Below, piece by piece: positions 1-6,817 of a stretch of 11,319 nucleotides of DNA. The stretch is from Oscillospiraceae bacterium. GTDB taxonomy: Bacteria; Bacillota; Clostridia; Oscillospirales; CAG-272. The number at the start of each line of letters is the position of its first letter. Position 1 is the first letter of the stretch. The position numbers and the translations under genes were made by a program. The notes beneath the pieces were generated by a model. It saw nothing but the letters and a program-made list of their open reading frames with translations, was not told the DNA's origin and made no database searches. Where the stretch lies: contig SVRB01000045.1 of the NCBI GenBank assembly GCA_015065045.1, forward strand, positions 1 through 11,319, given 5' to 3'.

Positions 1-36
1 AGCTCTTATTATCCTGAAATACTGTAAAAATTTAAT

Positions 37-78
37 AAAAAAGACCGTTACTTTTTTTAAAAAGCTACGGTCTTTTTC
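37..78 (-). terminator. Rho-independent terminator of the host tRNA-Lys gene
   Basis: An 11-bp perfect inverted repeat (AAAAAGACCGT at 38-48 and its complement at 67-77) encloses a loop that can itself pair (CTTTTT with AAAAAG). Read on the minus strand it starts two to three bases after the tRNA CCA end and finishes in a run of Ts, as expected for a tRNA terminator. It is nearly symmetrical and could also stop plus-strand transcription. I infer that it belonged to the intact tRNA gene before the prophage separated them. Confidence 0.8.
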
Positions 79-79
79 G

Positions 80-127
80 TGGTGCTCCATCGGAGAGTCG
101 AACTCCGGACACCTTGATTAAAAGTCA
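80..127 (-). other. Prophage attachment site: 3' half of a tRNA-Lys(UUU) gene
   Basis: On the minus strand this reads as the 3' half of a tRNA: anticodon loop CTTTTAA (118-124, anticodon UUU, lysine), the 3' anticodon strand TCAAG, a five-base variable loop GTGTC, T-stem CGGAG with loop TTCGACT and CTCCG, acceptor strand ATGGAGC, discriminator A, and an encoded CCA (80-82). No D-arm or 5' acceptor strand precedes it. The 5' anticodon strand pairs only for its inner three bases and mismatches from base 128, so the phage/host junction lies at about 125-128. Integration into the 3' half of a tRNA gene is usual for tyrosine integrases: the functional tRNA is rebuilt at the integrase end and a copy like this remains at the far end. 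It is not a working tRNA gene. Confidence 0.85.
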
Positions 128-413
128 GAAAAGTTTTTGTTTTTTGCTGATTTAGGTAAAACTAACTAAAATCAAATAATCCGCATATTATACTGAATAT
201 CCGTAATATCTACCGTCGAGTTTTATAATGTTTGATATAGTTTTATTTTTCTATTGATACCTTTATTGATACCTAATTATTTATTATATCACCATTATGA
301 GAGTAAGTCCATTTCTTTATAATCATTTTGAAAAAGTTTACAATTATTATGTCAATAACACGTATAAAAAATCCCTATATTGGTTACGGACAAAGCTTTT
401 TAGTTTTTAATCC
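128..413. other. Non-coding AT-rich arm between attachment site and lysis operon
   Basis: I see no credible gene here. Open frames that enter the stretch have no ribosome binding site and run through the operon terminator. It is very AT-rich and holds the TATTGATACCT tandem repeat at 252-274. It also has imperfect inverted repeats: TGATTTAG with CTAAAATCA at about 148-174, and ATATTA with TAATAT around 185-210. This fits the non-coding arm of a phage attachment region, where integrase and accessory factors bind, but the sequence alone does not prove binding. Confidence 0.6.
252..274. repeat. Two tandem TATTGATACCT units, candidate integrase arm sites
   Basis: The 11-base word TATTGATACCT occurs at 252-262 and 264-274, a 12-bp period, about 125-145 bp from the tRNA-derived core. 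Short direct repeats at this distance from the core are typical of arm-type sites bound by the N-terminal domain of tyrosine recombinases. The assignment rests on position and repetition only. The integrase gene is outside the window. Confidence 0.45.
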
Positions 414-453
414 TAAAAAGAGGGGGACAACCAATAACAGCCCCCCTCTTTTG
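414..453 (-). terminator. Rho-independent terminator of the late/lysis operon
   Basis: On the minus strand AAAGAGGGGG and CCCCCTCTTT form a ten-bp GC-rich stem around a loop of about 15 bases, followed by Ts. It begins a few bases after the holin stop codon. The plus strand also ends in a T-rich stretch, so it may block transcription coming from the host side as well. Confidence 0.88.
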
Positions 454-456
454 TTT

Positions 457-642
457 TTATTCACTTTTCTTTTCGTGTTGGGTACCAAAGTAAAACGATA
501 CTACAGCTGTAACGATGATCATCACATTATCAGAGCTGATATTGCCGCGTAGCGCGAGCACCGCATACACAGCAATCACTACCACTGTAACTATGGTCTT
601 AACTTTTATAAGGTTTGCCAAATTTCTTGTAAATTCTTTCAT
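457..642 (-). CDS. Small two-helix phage holin
   Basis: A 61-residue protein with two predicted membrane segments (about residues 13-31 and 38-54), a short turn containing RGNISSD, and a charged C-terminal tail (HEKKSE). Size, topology and position as the last lysis gene fit a holin, which accumulates in the membrane and opens it so that the endolysin reaches peptidoglycan. I place the start at 640-642 because AAAGGGG sits at about 648-654 just upstream. An alternative in-frame ATG at 658-660 overlaps the stop of the preceding gene (ATGA) and adds six residues, MIKGIC, but has no Shine-Dalgarno of its own. The call rests on topology and context; I recognise no named family motif. Confidence 0.72.
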   Translation of the reverse strand: MKEFTRNLANLIKVKTIVTVVVIAVYAVLALRGNISSDNVMIIVTAVVSFYFGTQHEKKSE

Positions 643-656
643 GCATATCCCCTTTA

Positions 657-998
657 TCATCTGTTTATCAAGTGGTCTTGAAGCTCTTTTTTTGCTTCTT
701 CCATTTGTTTAATATTGTTTCCGTCTATGCCGTGATCGAGCAGAGCAAGAAGCGCGTGTTGGATACATCTGTCACCGGCTTCGATAATGGACAAACGTTC
801 GTTATCGTTACCGAGCTTCCTATCAACACTCTCTTTCCAGAGTTCCAGCGCTGTTATTCTCTCATCTTGCTTCTCGTTCGGAGCCTTAGCTGCCCGAATA
901 GCCTTAGCAACCTTTTCGGCGGCATTTGACAGCAGAACGAAAGCGGACGCTATGGCAAGAATGGTTGTCCATATTTCTCCGGGCGTTAAGTTCTCCAT
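657..998 (-). CDS. Small membrane/coiled-coil phage protein of the lysis cassette
   Basis: A 113-residue protein with one hydrophobic segment near the N-terminus (about residues 9-26), a basic stretch (AKAIRAAKAPNEK), a heptad-rich probable coiled coil (about 43-72), and a C-terminal part with ALLDHGIDGNN followed by a charged helix. Related proteins with a conserved LLDH..(I/T).GN motif are common in the lysis region of Clostridia phages and are usually left as hypothetical or holin-like. AGGGGG precedes the ATG by about six bases and directly follows the amidase stop codon, and its own stop overlaps an upstream in-frame ATG of the holin. I infer a membrane-anchored partner of the holin or endolysin. 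It resembles XhlA in size and in having one helix plus a coiled coil, but with the hydrophobic segment at the other end. Confidence 0.6.
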   Translation of the reverse strand: MENLTPGEIWTTILAIASAFVLLSNAAEKVAKAIRAAKAPNEKQDERITALELWKESVDRKLGNDNERLSIIEAGDRCIQHALLALLDHGIDGNNIKQMEEAKKELQDHLINR

Positions 999-1009
999 AT
1001 TATGCCCCC

Positions 1010-1264
1010 TTAACGGAAACGCTGGTCGACAAGGCTTTGAATTTCGTTATAACTATAACCTGCAACAGTCAAACGTTGTTCACGTTCCGCGCCGTTGCCC
1101 CATTTACCCGCGATAACCTCGTCGACAATTACTTCGACGGGTTTGATTGTAGGTTCAGGTATAATTGAATTAACGATATCTTTGTCACTTGTTTCTCCGA
1201 GCACCAACGAGATTGTTGTATACCCTTGTTTCTTTAACTCATCAACGTTTATGTTATAAACCAT
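1010..1264 (-). CDS. Probable internal translation product: endolysin wall-binding subunit
   Basis: Inside the amidase gene, in the same frame, ATG at 1262-1264 (Met170 of the full protein) follows a perfect AAAGGAG at 1274-1280 with a nine-base spacer. Starting here gives an 84-residue protein made only of the linker and the Cpl-7 domain. The site falls exactly where the catalytic domain ends, and this ribosome binding site is much better than that of the full-length start. Several Gram-positive phage lysins, such as enterococcal Lys170 and clostridial CD27L/CTP1L, are known to make a separate wall-binding subunit from such an internal start and to assemble it with the full-length enzyme. 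Use of this start is inferred here. Confidence 0.6.
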   Translation of the reverse strand: MVYNINVDELKKQGYTTISLVLGETSDKDIVNSIIPEPTIKPVEVIVDEVIAGKWGNGAEREQRLTVAGYSYNEIQSLVDQRFR

Positions 1265-1771
1265 ATTTGTACACTCCTTTAATCTTCTTGTTATCTCTTC
1301 TGCTATGTACGGCATTTTACTTTCAAGATATGGACCGGGACAAGCTGTTGCTTCAAACATCTTATGTATTGTTAACGTGCCGTTCTTATCTCCAGTCCAA
1401 TTAAAACCGGGCAAATGATGTCTACGGCATATATCAACACCGAGATTTATAAGTGATTCCAATGCGGCATCGCTTATTCTCCATTCAGGTGCACCACTTT
1501 CGTTTGCGACTTCAACTGTGATAGCCTTATTATCGTTATAAATACTCCCGCTTGTATACGCTCGATATTCTTCGGGTACACATAGTATGATTGTTCCGTC
1601 ATTGCCGATGACATAATTCGCAGAATTGCCGTTTCTGTCAAAATTCTTCGCGATAGTTTCAGGGTCAGCGTCTTCTACAGCCCAATGGTGCGGAGTAAAA
1701 GTGGTTACAGGCTCAGTTCTTTTACTGTAATTTTTGGTGAGGATCTCTTTTGTTGCTAAAGGGCTCTTCAT
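1010..1771 (-). CDS. Endolysin: N-acetylmuramoyl-L-alanine amidase with Cpl-7 wall-binding domain
   Basis: A 253-residue lysin predicted to cut the bond between N-acetylmuramic acid and L-alanine in host peptidoglycan. Residues about 20-165 form an Amidase_2/PGRP-type domain: TPHHWA (one of His28/29 as first zinc ligand), AITVEVAN, then TIHKMF with His136 and ACPGPYLE with Cys144. The His-x7-Cys spacing matches the zinc site of T7 lysozyme. A linker (about 170-213) leads to a single CW_7/Cpl-7 repeat at about 216-252, recognised from IAGKWGNG, RLTVAGYSY and IQSLV. Known Cpl-7 modules bind peptidoglycan muropeptides rather than choline. The ATG overlaps the previous stop (ATGA) and lacks a clear Shine-Dalgarno, so translation is probably coupled to the CBM gene. 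There is no signal peptide, so export would depend on the holin. Confidence 0.93.
   Translation of the reverse strand: MKSPLATKEILTKNYSKRTEPVTTFTPHHWAVEDADPETIAKNFDRNGNSANYVIGNDGTIILCVPEEYRAYTSGSIYNDNKAITVEVANESGAPEWRISDAALESLINLGVDICRRHHLPGFNWTGDKNGTLTIHKMFEATACPGPYLESKMPYIAEEITRRLKECTNMVYNINVDELKKQGYTTISLVLGETSDKDIVNSIIPEPTIKPVEVIVDEVIAGKWGNGAEREQRLTVAGYSYNEIQSLVDQRFR
1274..1280 (-). promoter_or_regulatory. Internal Shine-Dalgarno AAAGGAG within the endolysin gene
   Basis: AAAGGAG is complementary to the 16S rRNA 3' end. It lies nine bases before the in-frame ATG encoding Met170 and coincides with the amidase/linker boundary. It also encodes Lys-Glu of the full-length protein, so it is under coding constraint too. 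Confidence 0.65.
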
Positions 1772-2163
1772 TCTTCAACCACTTCCCATCCTGCAGGGTA
1801 CGTGTCAGGCGACCATACGTTATTATCAATCATAGATACATAAACCTTTCCGTCTGTATATCTCATTACATTACCCGTGATATACGCATCGTGAGCGCCT
1901 GTGGGCTGTTTCCACTCGGGAATGTCCTCTGTTGCCCCGTTATTCGTTTCGTTCTTCTGTAAGGCTCTCACAGCCTCCCACAGCTTCTCTATTTCGGTAT
2001 CATAGTTATACTGTGCCTTTGGAGAAACACGCGCTTGAGAACAAAGCTCGTTTCTTTCCTCGTCTGTGATTTTTCCCTCAATATGATATGTGTCAATTTT
2101 CTTAATCAAAGCGGTTAAATCGTAATCGCCTTTTTCAATAACTGTCTTAAAAACATTTTTCAT
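1768..2163 (-). CDS. XkdX-like protein fused to a chitin-binding-type (CBM5/12) module
   Basis: 131 residues in two parts. Residues 1-47 (KGDYDLTALIKKID, IEGKITDEERNEL) resemble the short XkdX-like proteins that sit after tail fibre genes in Firmicute phages. A linker helix (about 52-72) follows. Residues about 82-130 have the aromatic pattern of a CBM5/12 fold: Trp84, Tyr94, G-x-V-x-R-Y at 97-102, DGKVYVS, NNVWSP and a final Trp126. Such folds bind chitin or related beta-linked N-acetylglucosamine polymers, so a role in surface glycan contact is plausible. The gene lies between the baseplate protein and the endolysin and overlaps the latter by four bases. AAAGG precedes the start. The product may be a virion-tip or fibre accessory component rather than a lysis protein. 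Confidence 0.75.
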   Translation of the reverse strand: MKNVFKTVIEKGDYDLTALIKKIDTYHIEGKITDEERNELCSQARVSPKAQYNYDTEIEKLWEAVRALQKNETNNGATEDIPEWKQPTGAHDAYITGNVMRYTDGKVYVSMIDNNVWSPDTYPAGWEVVEE

Positions 2164-2178
2164 AATTTTTTACCTTTC

Positions 2179-3678
2179 TTATGAATTTACTATCATAGCC
2201 GCAAGTTGTGCGATTTTTTTGACAATTTCGTTATCAATATACTTCTTCGTGTCCACATTATACTCCACATCAAGCACAACGCCGTCTGTATCGGTTGTGA
2301 GTGTTGTTGTGGGGTAAAGTGATATTACTCCCTCTACTGTTCCATCTGAGTTAATAGAATGTGTTGTAGGCTGTTTGTAGGGTTCATATCCTCTCGCTGT
2401 ACCAAGGTTAAGCATCACATTTTCATAAGTTGCCGAAGTGTTACTCGTTGAATTTCCGCCATAAAAAATAATTCTTACCCTATTTGCAGTTTGTGGCATG
2501 GTAAAGGTATATGACGGATTGAGAATATCAGCTTTATAAAAGTTATAGGCATCACCAAGATTTGTCGTTCCATTATAAAACATAATAGACACGCCGCCGC
2601 CGTAATCCCCAGTCCTTGAAGATTTAGCGTGAAATGTATATGTTCCCGGCGGCAAATCAATATATAGCTGTGCCATATATCCACTTATTTTCAGGCTATC
2701 GCCGTTAACAGTTGGCGTTCCTGATATCTTTTCAATATAATTTAAGTCGATTAAGCTTCCTCCATACCTTGTCACTCTTGCTGTTGACAAATCATCCATA
2801 AAAGGTACATATGGTAATATTTCTGACCCCTCTCTACATTGGGGTTTTTCGATAATAATATCTTGTGTTCCTGTCATTTCACCAAAGGACACATAAAGAG
2901 TTATATTTCTTACTTCTCGGTCAATCGTAACAGTGATTTTCGGGTTTTCTAAAATTGTTACTGTGTCATCTTTAAAGGAAATTCGCCATCCCCAGCTTGC
3001 GGAATGATTGCTTACACTATTTTGCGAAATAGTATAAGTTTTCCCAATCTCCAAAGGCATATTCGGCCAATAAACTCCATATCCTCCGCTACCGCCAAAG
3101 TCTTTGAGTATAATGTTATCCCCATCAATTATTATTTTTTCTTGTCCACTTATGGCTATTGCTTTTGTAAGGTCAAGCAAGTTTTCGCTTTTTGCCTTTA
3201 CCCTCATTGTGTGTTCTATGGGGGATATATCATCGAGCACCACTGCCGGCCCACTTGTGGTGACGCGGACTACGGAGGCGAAATTGTTATTACAATGTTC
3301 TGAATATACTTTAATATTGTTCAAAATCTGAACATAGGCATCTTTTTCGTGAGTTTCAGGAATAGCATCCCGACAAGCTATTGATGTTTTACACTTGATA
3401 GTTGCCGGAGTTGTTGTGCGAACGTTCCCCGATATTACCCCGACTCTTACTAACGTGGTATTGTAGAGCACCGGGACTTCGCAAATGTTGCCCTCAAAAA
3501 AAATTTCCTGAACTCTTTCAACGCCATTTCTTACATAGACAAACAGCGCTGTTTTTGGGTTGTTTTCCCACCCTTCGTCAAAAAGAAAATTAATTTTATA
3601 ATCGCTGTTTCCGCAAACTATTTCATCAGTTCCAAAATAGTTTGCTATTTTGTTTTTTACTTCAACATTTATAACCAC
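2179..3678 (-). CDS. BppU-like baseplate/receptor-binding protein
   Basis: A 499-residue structural protein. Residues 1-100 form a beta-rich N-terminal domain (NYFGTDEIVCG, ALFVYVRNGVERV, VPVLYNTTLVRVGV) like the N-terminus of BppU-type upper baseplate proteins, which docks onto the tail tip. A linker (about 105-160) follows. Then come two similar carbohydrate-binding-type beta-sandwich modules: about 165-298 (SENLLDL ... EIGKTYTI ... ILPYVPF) and about 305-437 (GGSLIDL ... LPPGTYTF ... GYEPYKQP). The last 25 residues (DTKKYIDNEIVKKI) look like a short trimerising helix. The start is GTG, chosen because GGAGGT lies six bases upstream at 3684-3689. This protein probably contacts host surface sugars; no ligand can be read from the sequence. 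Confidence 0.7.
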   Translation of the reverse strand: MVINVEVKNKIANYFGTDEIVCGNSDYKINFLFDEGWENNPKTALFVYVRNGVERVQEIFFEGNICEVPVLYNTTLVRVGVISGNVRTTTPATIKCKTSIACRDAIPETHEKDAYVQILNNIKVYSEHCNNNFASVVRVTTSGPAVVLDDISPIEHTMRVKAKSENLLDLTKAIAISGQEKIIIDGDNIILKDFGGSGGYGVYWPNMPLEIGKTYTISQNSVSNHSASWGWRISFKDDTVTILENPKITVTIDREVRNITLYVSFGEMTGTQDIIIEKPQCREGSEILPYVPFMDDLSTARVTRYGGSLIDLNYIEKISGTPTVNGDSLKISGYMAQLYIDLPPGTYTFHAKSSRTGDYGGGVSIMFYNGTTNLGDAYNFYKADILNPSYTFTMPQTANRVRIIFYGGNSTSNTSATYENVMLNLGTARGYEPYKQPTTHSINSDGTVEGVISLYPTTTLTTDTDGVVLDVEYNVDTKKYIDNEIVKKIAQLAAMIVNS

Positions 3679-3695
3679 TTATTACCTCCGAATAT

Positions 3696-5156
3696 TTAAA
3701 TATATCCTCGCTCTGTTAAAGCTGAAAAAATATAGTCAATAATATTGATGCCGGCAATTTGTATACCGCCATCAAAATTAGCGACACCGCCAGATACCCT
3801 CAATGCCTCTCCGTTCGTCGGAAATTCGTTTACTCCTACTGCATTGCGCTCTACATCGATGAACAACGGAAACTTACCCTTGTAAAGAATAAGACTTTTT
3901 TCTGTTTTGTCAAACAGATCTTTAACAGTAAAATCGAAAATAAAAGACTTGTTCTTGTCACAGCTTAAGATATACTGAGCATTATTTGTTATCTCCGTTA
4001 AGTTTCCAGGCTGTGTGCCGTTTTCGGCATAACGGTATGATATCTTCATTGTGTTTTTTCCATCCAAGGGCGAAACAGAAGCGTTGACTGTCAAATGTGT
4101 CTCATCCTCATAGTTGTTTAATCTTTCGAGGGTAACGTCAAATGTCGGCAAAGACCACGCCAATATCGGTATTGTTTTGGTTACCGATGTTTTATTCCCA
4201 CGGCTATCCATTACCGTTACAATAAGCTCCGTATCTCTGGCGCTATACACTTTTCCAAATTCAACATATCCGCTCTCGTAAGCAACTTTGGTTATTCCGT
4301 TTAACTCAAATATATACTGTGTTATTCCTGCGCCCTTCCTACCTGTGGCTGAGCTAAAGAAAACAGTAAGCAGGGATTGTTCCTGCACTAACTGTTCATT
4401 ATTTCCGGTTATTGAGACAACCGCTGTGTTTGTATCGACGCAACGCAGCTGATCTTCTGAAAATACCGGATCGGCGTTTACAATGGTTAGTGTTCGCTCC
4501 AATGTTGAATAAAAATACTTTTCGTCAATTTTGGTTCGAATAATAAACACTACCGTTCGGTTATTACCGGAAGTGCCATTCTGCAATATGGTTCTTTCCT
4601 CGTTGGTAAGTTCAAACGTATAAGATGTACTGTTAACAGGTATATCCCGATACTCGATATCAGCTATTGCTGAGGTAAAAGAAATACAGGCTTGCAACTT
4701 CGATACATTTGCTCCCGCTGGGTTTGAATACAATATCGATGGATTCTCTTCATCAGTGAAATCCGATGCTGAAATAATTGTCGCTCCACACGGAGAAACT
4801 GTAAGATAATAAGTTGATGAGGTTGCATCTGTAGTATTTGCGCTTTCGTCATACAACTGAACATAGAATAAAGTTGTACCGACTGTCTTATTATTTACCG
4901 TATACCAGTCAGTAGTCCCTTCATAGCTCCATCCAGTTTCCACCTTGTAGTCCTTGACATGAACGTTGTATTGAACCCCATCTAAAAAAAGTTTAAGCTG
5001 CATTGCGTTATACCACCAGCCTGTATTGTAATTCAACCATATCTTCCAGTAAAAACGGTACTGCATATCAGCACCAATGCGCTGATATTCATATTTGATT
5101 GTCCACAATGCTATTGGATTTGTACACCAAACATTGGAATCAATTAAAGTAATCAT
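3696..5156 (-). CDS. DUF859-like phage minor structural protein
   Basis: A 486-residue beta-rich protein resembling the siphovirus DUF859 family found among tail-tip genes. The N-terminal 120 residues are aromatic-rich (YRFYWKIWLNYNTGWWYNAM) and jelly-roll-like. About 120-225 looks like an immunoglobulin-type domain (IISASDFTDEENPSILYSNP). About 230-425 contains further beta repeats (QYIFELNG, VTVMDSRGNKTSV). The C-terminal part carries the family-typical FPLFIDVERNAVGVNEFPTNGEALRVSG, read as FPLFI-DV then GVNEFP and GEALRVSGG, which commonly ends phage fibre proteins. AAAGGAG lies five bases before the ATG and overlaps the preceding stop. It probably forms part of the baseplate or side fibres; the exact role is not established. 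Confidence 0.75.
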   Translation of the reverse strand: MITLIDSNVWCTNPIALWTIKYEYQRIGADMQYRFYWKIWLNYNTGWWYNAMQLKLFLDGVQYNVHVKDYKVETGWSYEGTTDWYTVNNKTVGTTLFYVQLYDESANTTDATSSTYYLTVSPCGATIISASDFTDEENPSILYSNPAGANVSKLQACISFTSAIADIEYRDIPVNSTSYTFELTNEERTILQNGTSGNNRTVVFIIRTKIDEKYFYSTLERTLTIVNADPVFSEDQLRCVDTNTAVVSITGNNEQLVQEQSLLTVFFSSATGRKGAGITQYIFELNGITKVAYESGYVEFGKVYSARDTELIVTVMDSRGNKTSVTKTIPILAWSLPTFDVTLERLNNYEDETHLTVNASVSPLDGKNTMKISYRYAENGTQPGNLTEITNNAQYILSCDKNKSFIFDFTVKDLFDKTEKSLILYKGKFPLFIDVERNAVGVNEFPTNGEALRVSGGVANFDGGIQIAGINIIDYIFSALTERGYI

Positions 5157-5166
5157 ACAATCTCCT

Positions 5167-6817
5167 TTAGCTTAAAGCTACAAACCCGACACCCTTACTT
5201 TCTGCAGTAGATACAGGAACTATTTTTATCATTCCGGCAATCGTGATTTGTCTTTCAATTTCAGCATTCATCATATGAAATGTCTCACCGTCTGCCCAAT
5301 ACGATTTAGTACCATGAGAATCATATCCACAAAAACCCTCTTCGGCATTAAGCTTAACATAATCTCCATTTTTGGCGAATACAGTTAACCCTTCCTTGTC
5401 CATACGGGCTATCAGGGAGTTTTGTTCGTTGTATAATTCAAATACGCCGCTTGTGTTATTTTTGCCACCGAGCTTCAGAATGCCGCCTTTAATCATAGAT
5501 GCTGTCAAATTGATAACGTTAATATTCTGCATATTAAGCGTTCCGTCCAATGTCCACGCACTTGTAAAAGGGCCTTTTATTCCTGTTTGGCTGAACCCAA
5601 TTCCTCCATTGGAGATCTTCAACACGTTGACGGCCTTCTCCTTCGGAAGTGTATCAACCGCCAGAAGTTTGTCCCCTTCAATAATTACATAACTGTTACC
5701 GAGCACTCCGTTTATCCTTGCCGTGGCTTCCTCAAGTTCACTATGCAAAAAAGCTTGAGACTCTTTGACCGTATTTTCGGTCTTTTTTTCTATTTCTGCA
5801 GAAATGTTTTGGGAAAGATTTTTAAGTTCCTTTTTAAAGTTACCAAACTCTATTTTGATATACTTTTTACGAATAGCGTCGTACTTTACGGATATAACCT
5901 CGGTTAAAATATTAATCTTACACCGAGGGTGTTTTACCTGTATAACATCACCGACGTCGCTAACATTATTAATGTTTGCCGATACGGAATAGTTAACCTT
6001 CGGAAGTTTGTTTTTATCGAGATAGGTGATTGCCTGACCTTTTAACCAATTTCGAATAGCAGAATGATATTCTTCTTTAGAAACATACGATTCAGCATTG
6101 AGGTCATTATCAAAAGAGACGACTTTCGTGTACGGTATATCATAAAGCTTCTCTTCGATCTCGATATACGTATCCTCGAGCATCACTACCGTATCTCCAT
6201 CGGTAGTGTAGGGAAGTATTTTTGTGCAAACCTGTTCCCAATCCTCTTTTGATTGAAAACCGGTAAGATTTTTTCCTGCGGATATAACAACTCCCCGATC
6301 TTGTCCAATCTTTGATGTTATACCGAGCGTCCAATTATCGCGATACCAATGTCCGCCATATTTATCTGAGCTTAAAAGCCATTCATAAACTTCAAACAAG
6401 CTCTTTCTTACAACTCTCGTAGAACAAACCGATAAAATATCACTTATGGTGGAAAAAGGAGACGGTGAATCGGTATTGGAATTAAAATGTTCTAAAGCTC
6501 CATTACAATTTTTTTCAACAGCATAGGCATCTTTAATAACATATTTCTTTGCATCATACGACAAATGCCAACCTTTAATAGTAATTTTATTGTTTTTTGT
6601 AACCGGATCGGCAAAACGAAATCCTTGCACCCCCCCACGGAGTTGGGATGCGAGCTATCATTCCGTTTTGATAATATTCGTAGTTTTCAAGAGTATCTGT
6701 CAGTTCAACATAATAATCCCCGTTATCAACTTTAGTTACCTCAGCCTTCAGCGGATGAAGTATCTTCAATCCGTTGTTGGCAAAGCTCCTTTCTCCGCTT
6801 TCATATACCCTGATCAT
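5167..6817 (-). pseudogene. Tail-associated baseplate hub/antireceptor protein (Tal), split by a frameshift
   Basis: Two adjoining frames together encode one Tal protein of about 549 residues. Frame 1 (6817-6637) gives MIRVYESGERSF up to IPTPWG, then leaves the family sequence and stops at 6587. Frame 2 continues with VQGFRFADPVTK and runs to 5167. The join is a run of seven Gs; six would restore a single frame. The first ~330 residues are the gp27-like hub/minor structural (TIGR01665, prophage endopeptidase tail type) region. A coiled coil follows (LSQNISAEIEKKTENTV), then a beta-rich C-terminus (ISNGGIGFSQ, ASMIKGGILKLGG). The start at 6815-6817 overlaps the Dit stop (TAATG), with AGGTGG upstream. 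The only in-frame GTG opening frame 2 (6628-6630) lacks a usable ribosome binding site. All else looks intact, so this is a recent mutation, a phase-variable tract or a sequencing error. Confidence 0.82.
6630..6636 (-). repeat. G7 homopolymer at the Tal frame break
   Basis: Seven consecutive Cs on the plus strand (Gs in the gene) directly after the codons for PTPW. The gene is continuous if the run is six (or nine) bases. Homopolymer G runs are prone to replication slippage and to sequencing and assembly error. Confidence 0.85.

Noticed and set aside
80..127. A functional tRNA-Lys gene
   Set aside because: Only the 3' half is present; there is no D-arm or 5' acceptor strand in the upstream bases.
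328..552. A 74-codon plus-strand frame near the operon end
   Set aside because: It runs straight through the terminator hairpin and into the antisense of the holin, and lacks a convincing start and family resemblance.
2179..5156. A diversity-generating retroelement target in the receptor-binding genes
   Set aside because: I see no reverse transcriptase, no paired variable/template repeat and no C-type lectin ending in the window.
5167..6630. The long frame starting GTG-CAA as an independent complete gene
   Set aside because: Its start codon lies directly against the G7 run with no properly spaced ribosome binding site, and its first residues continue the hub domain of the upstream fragment.
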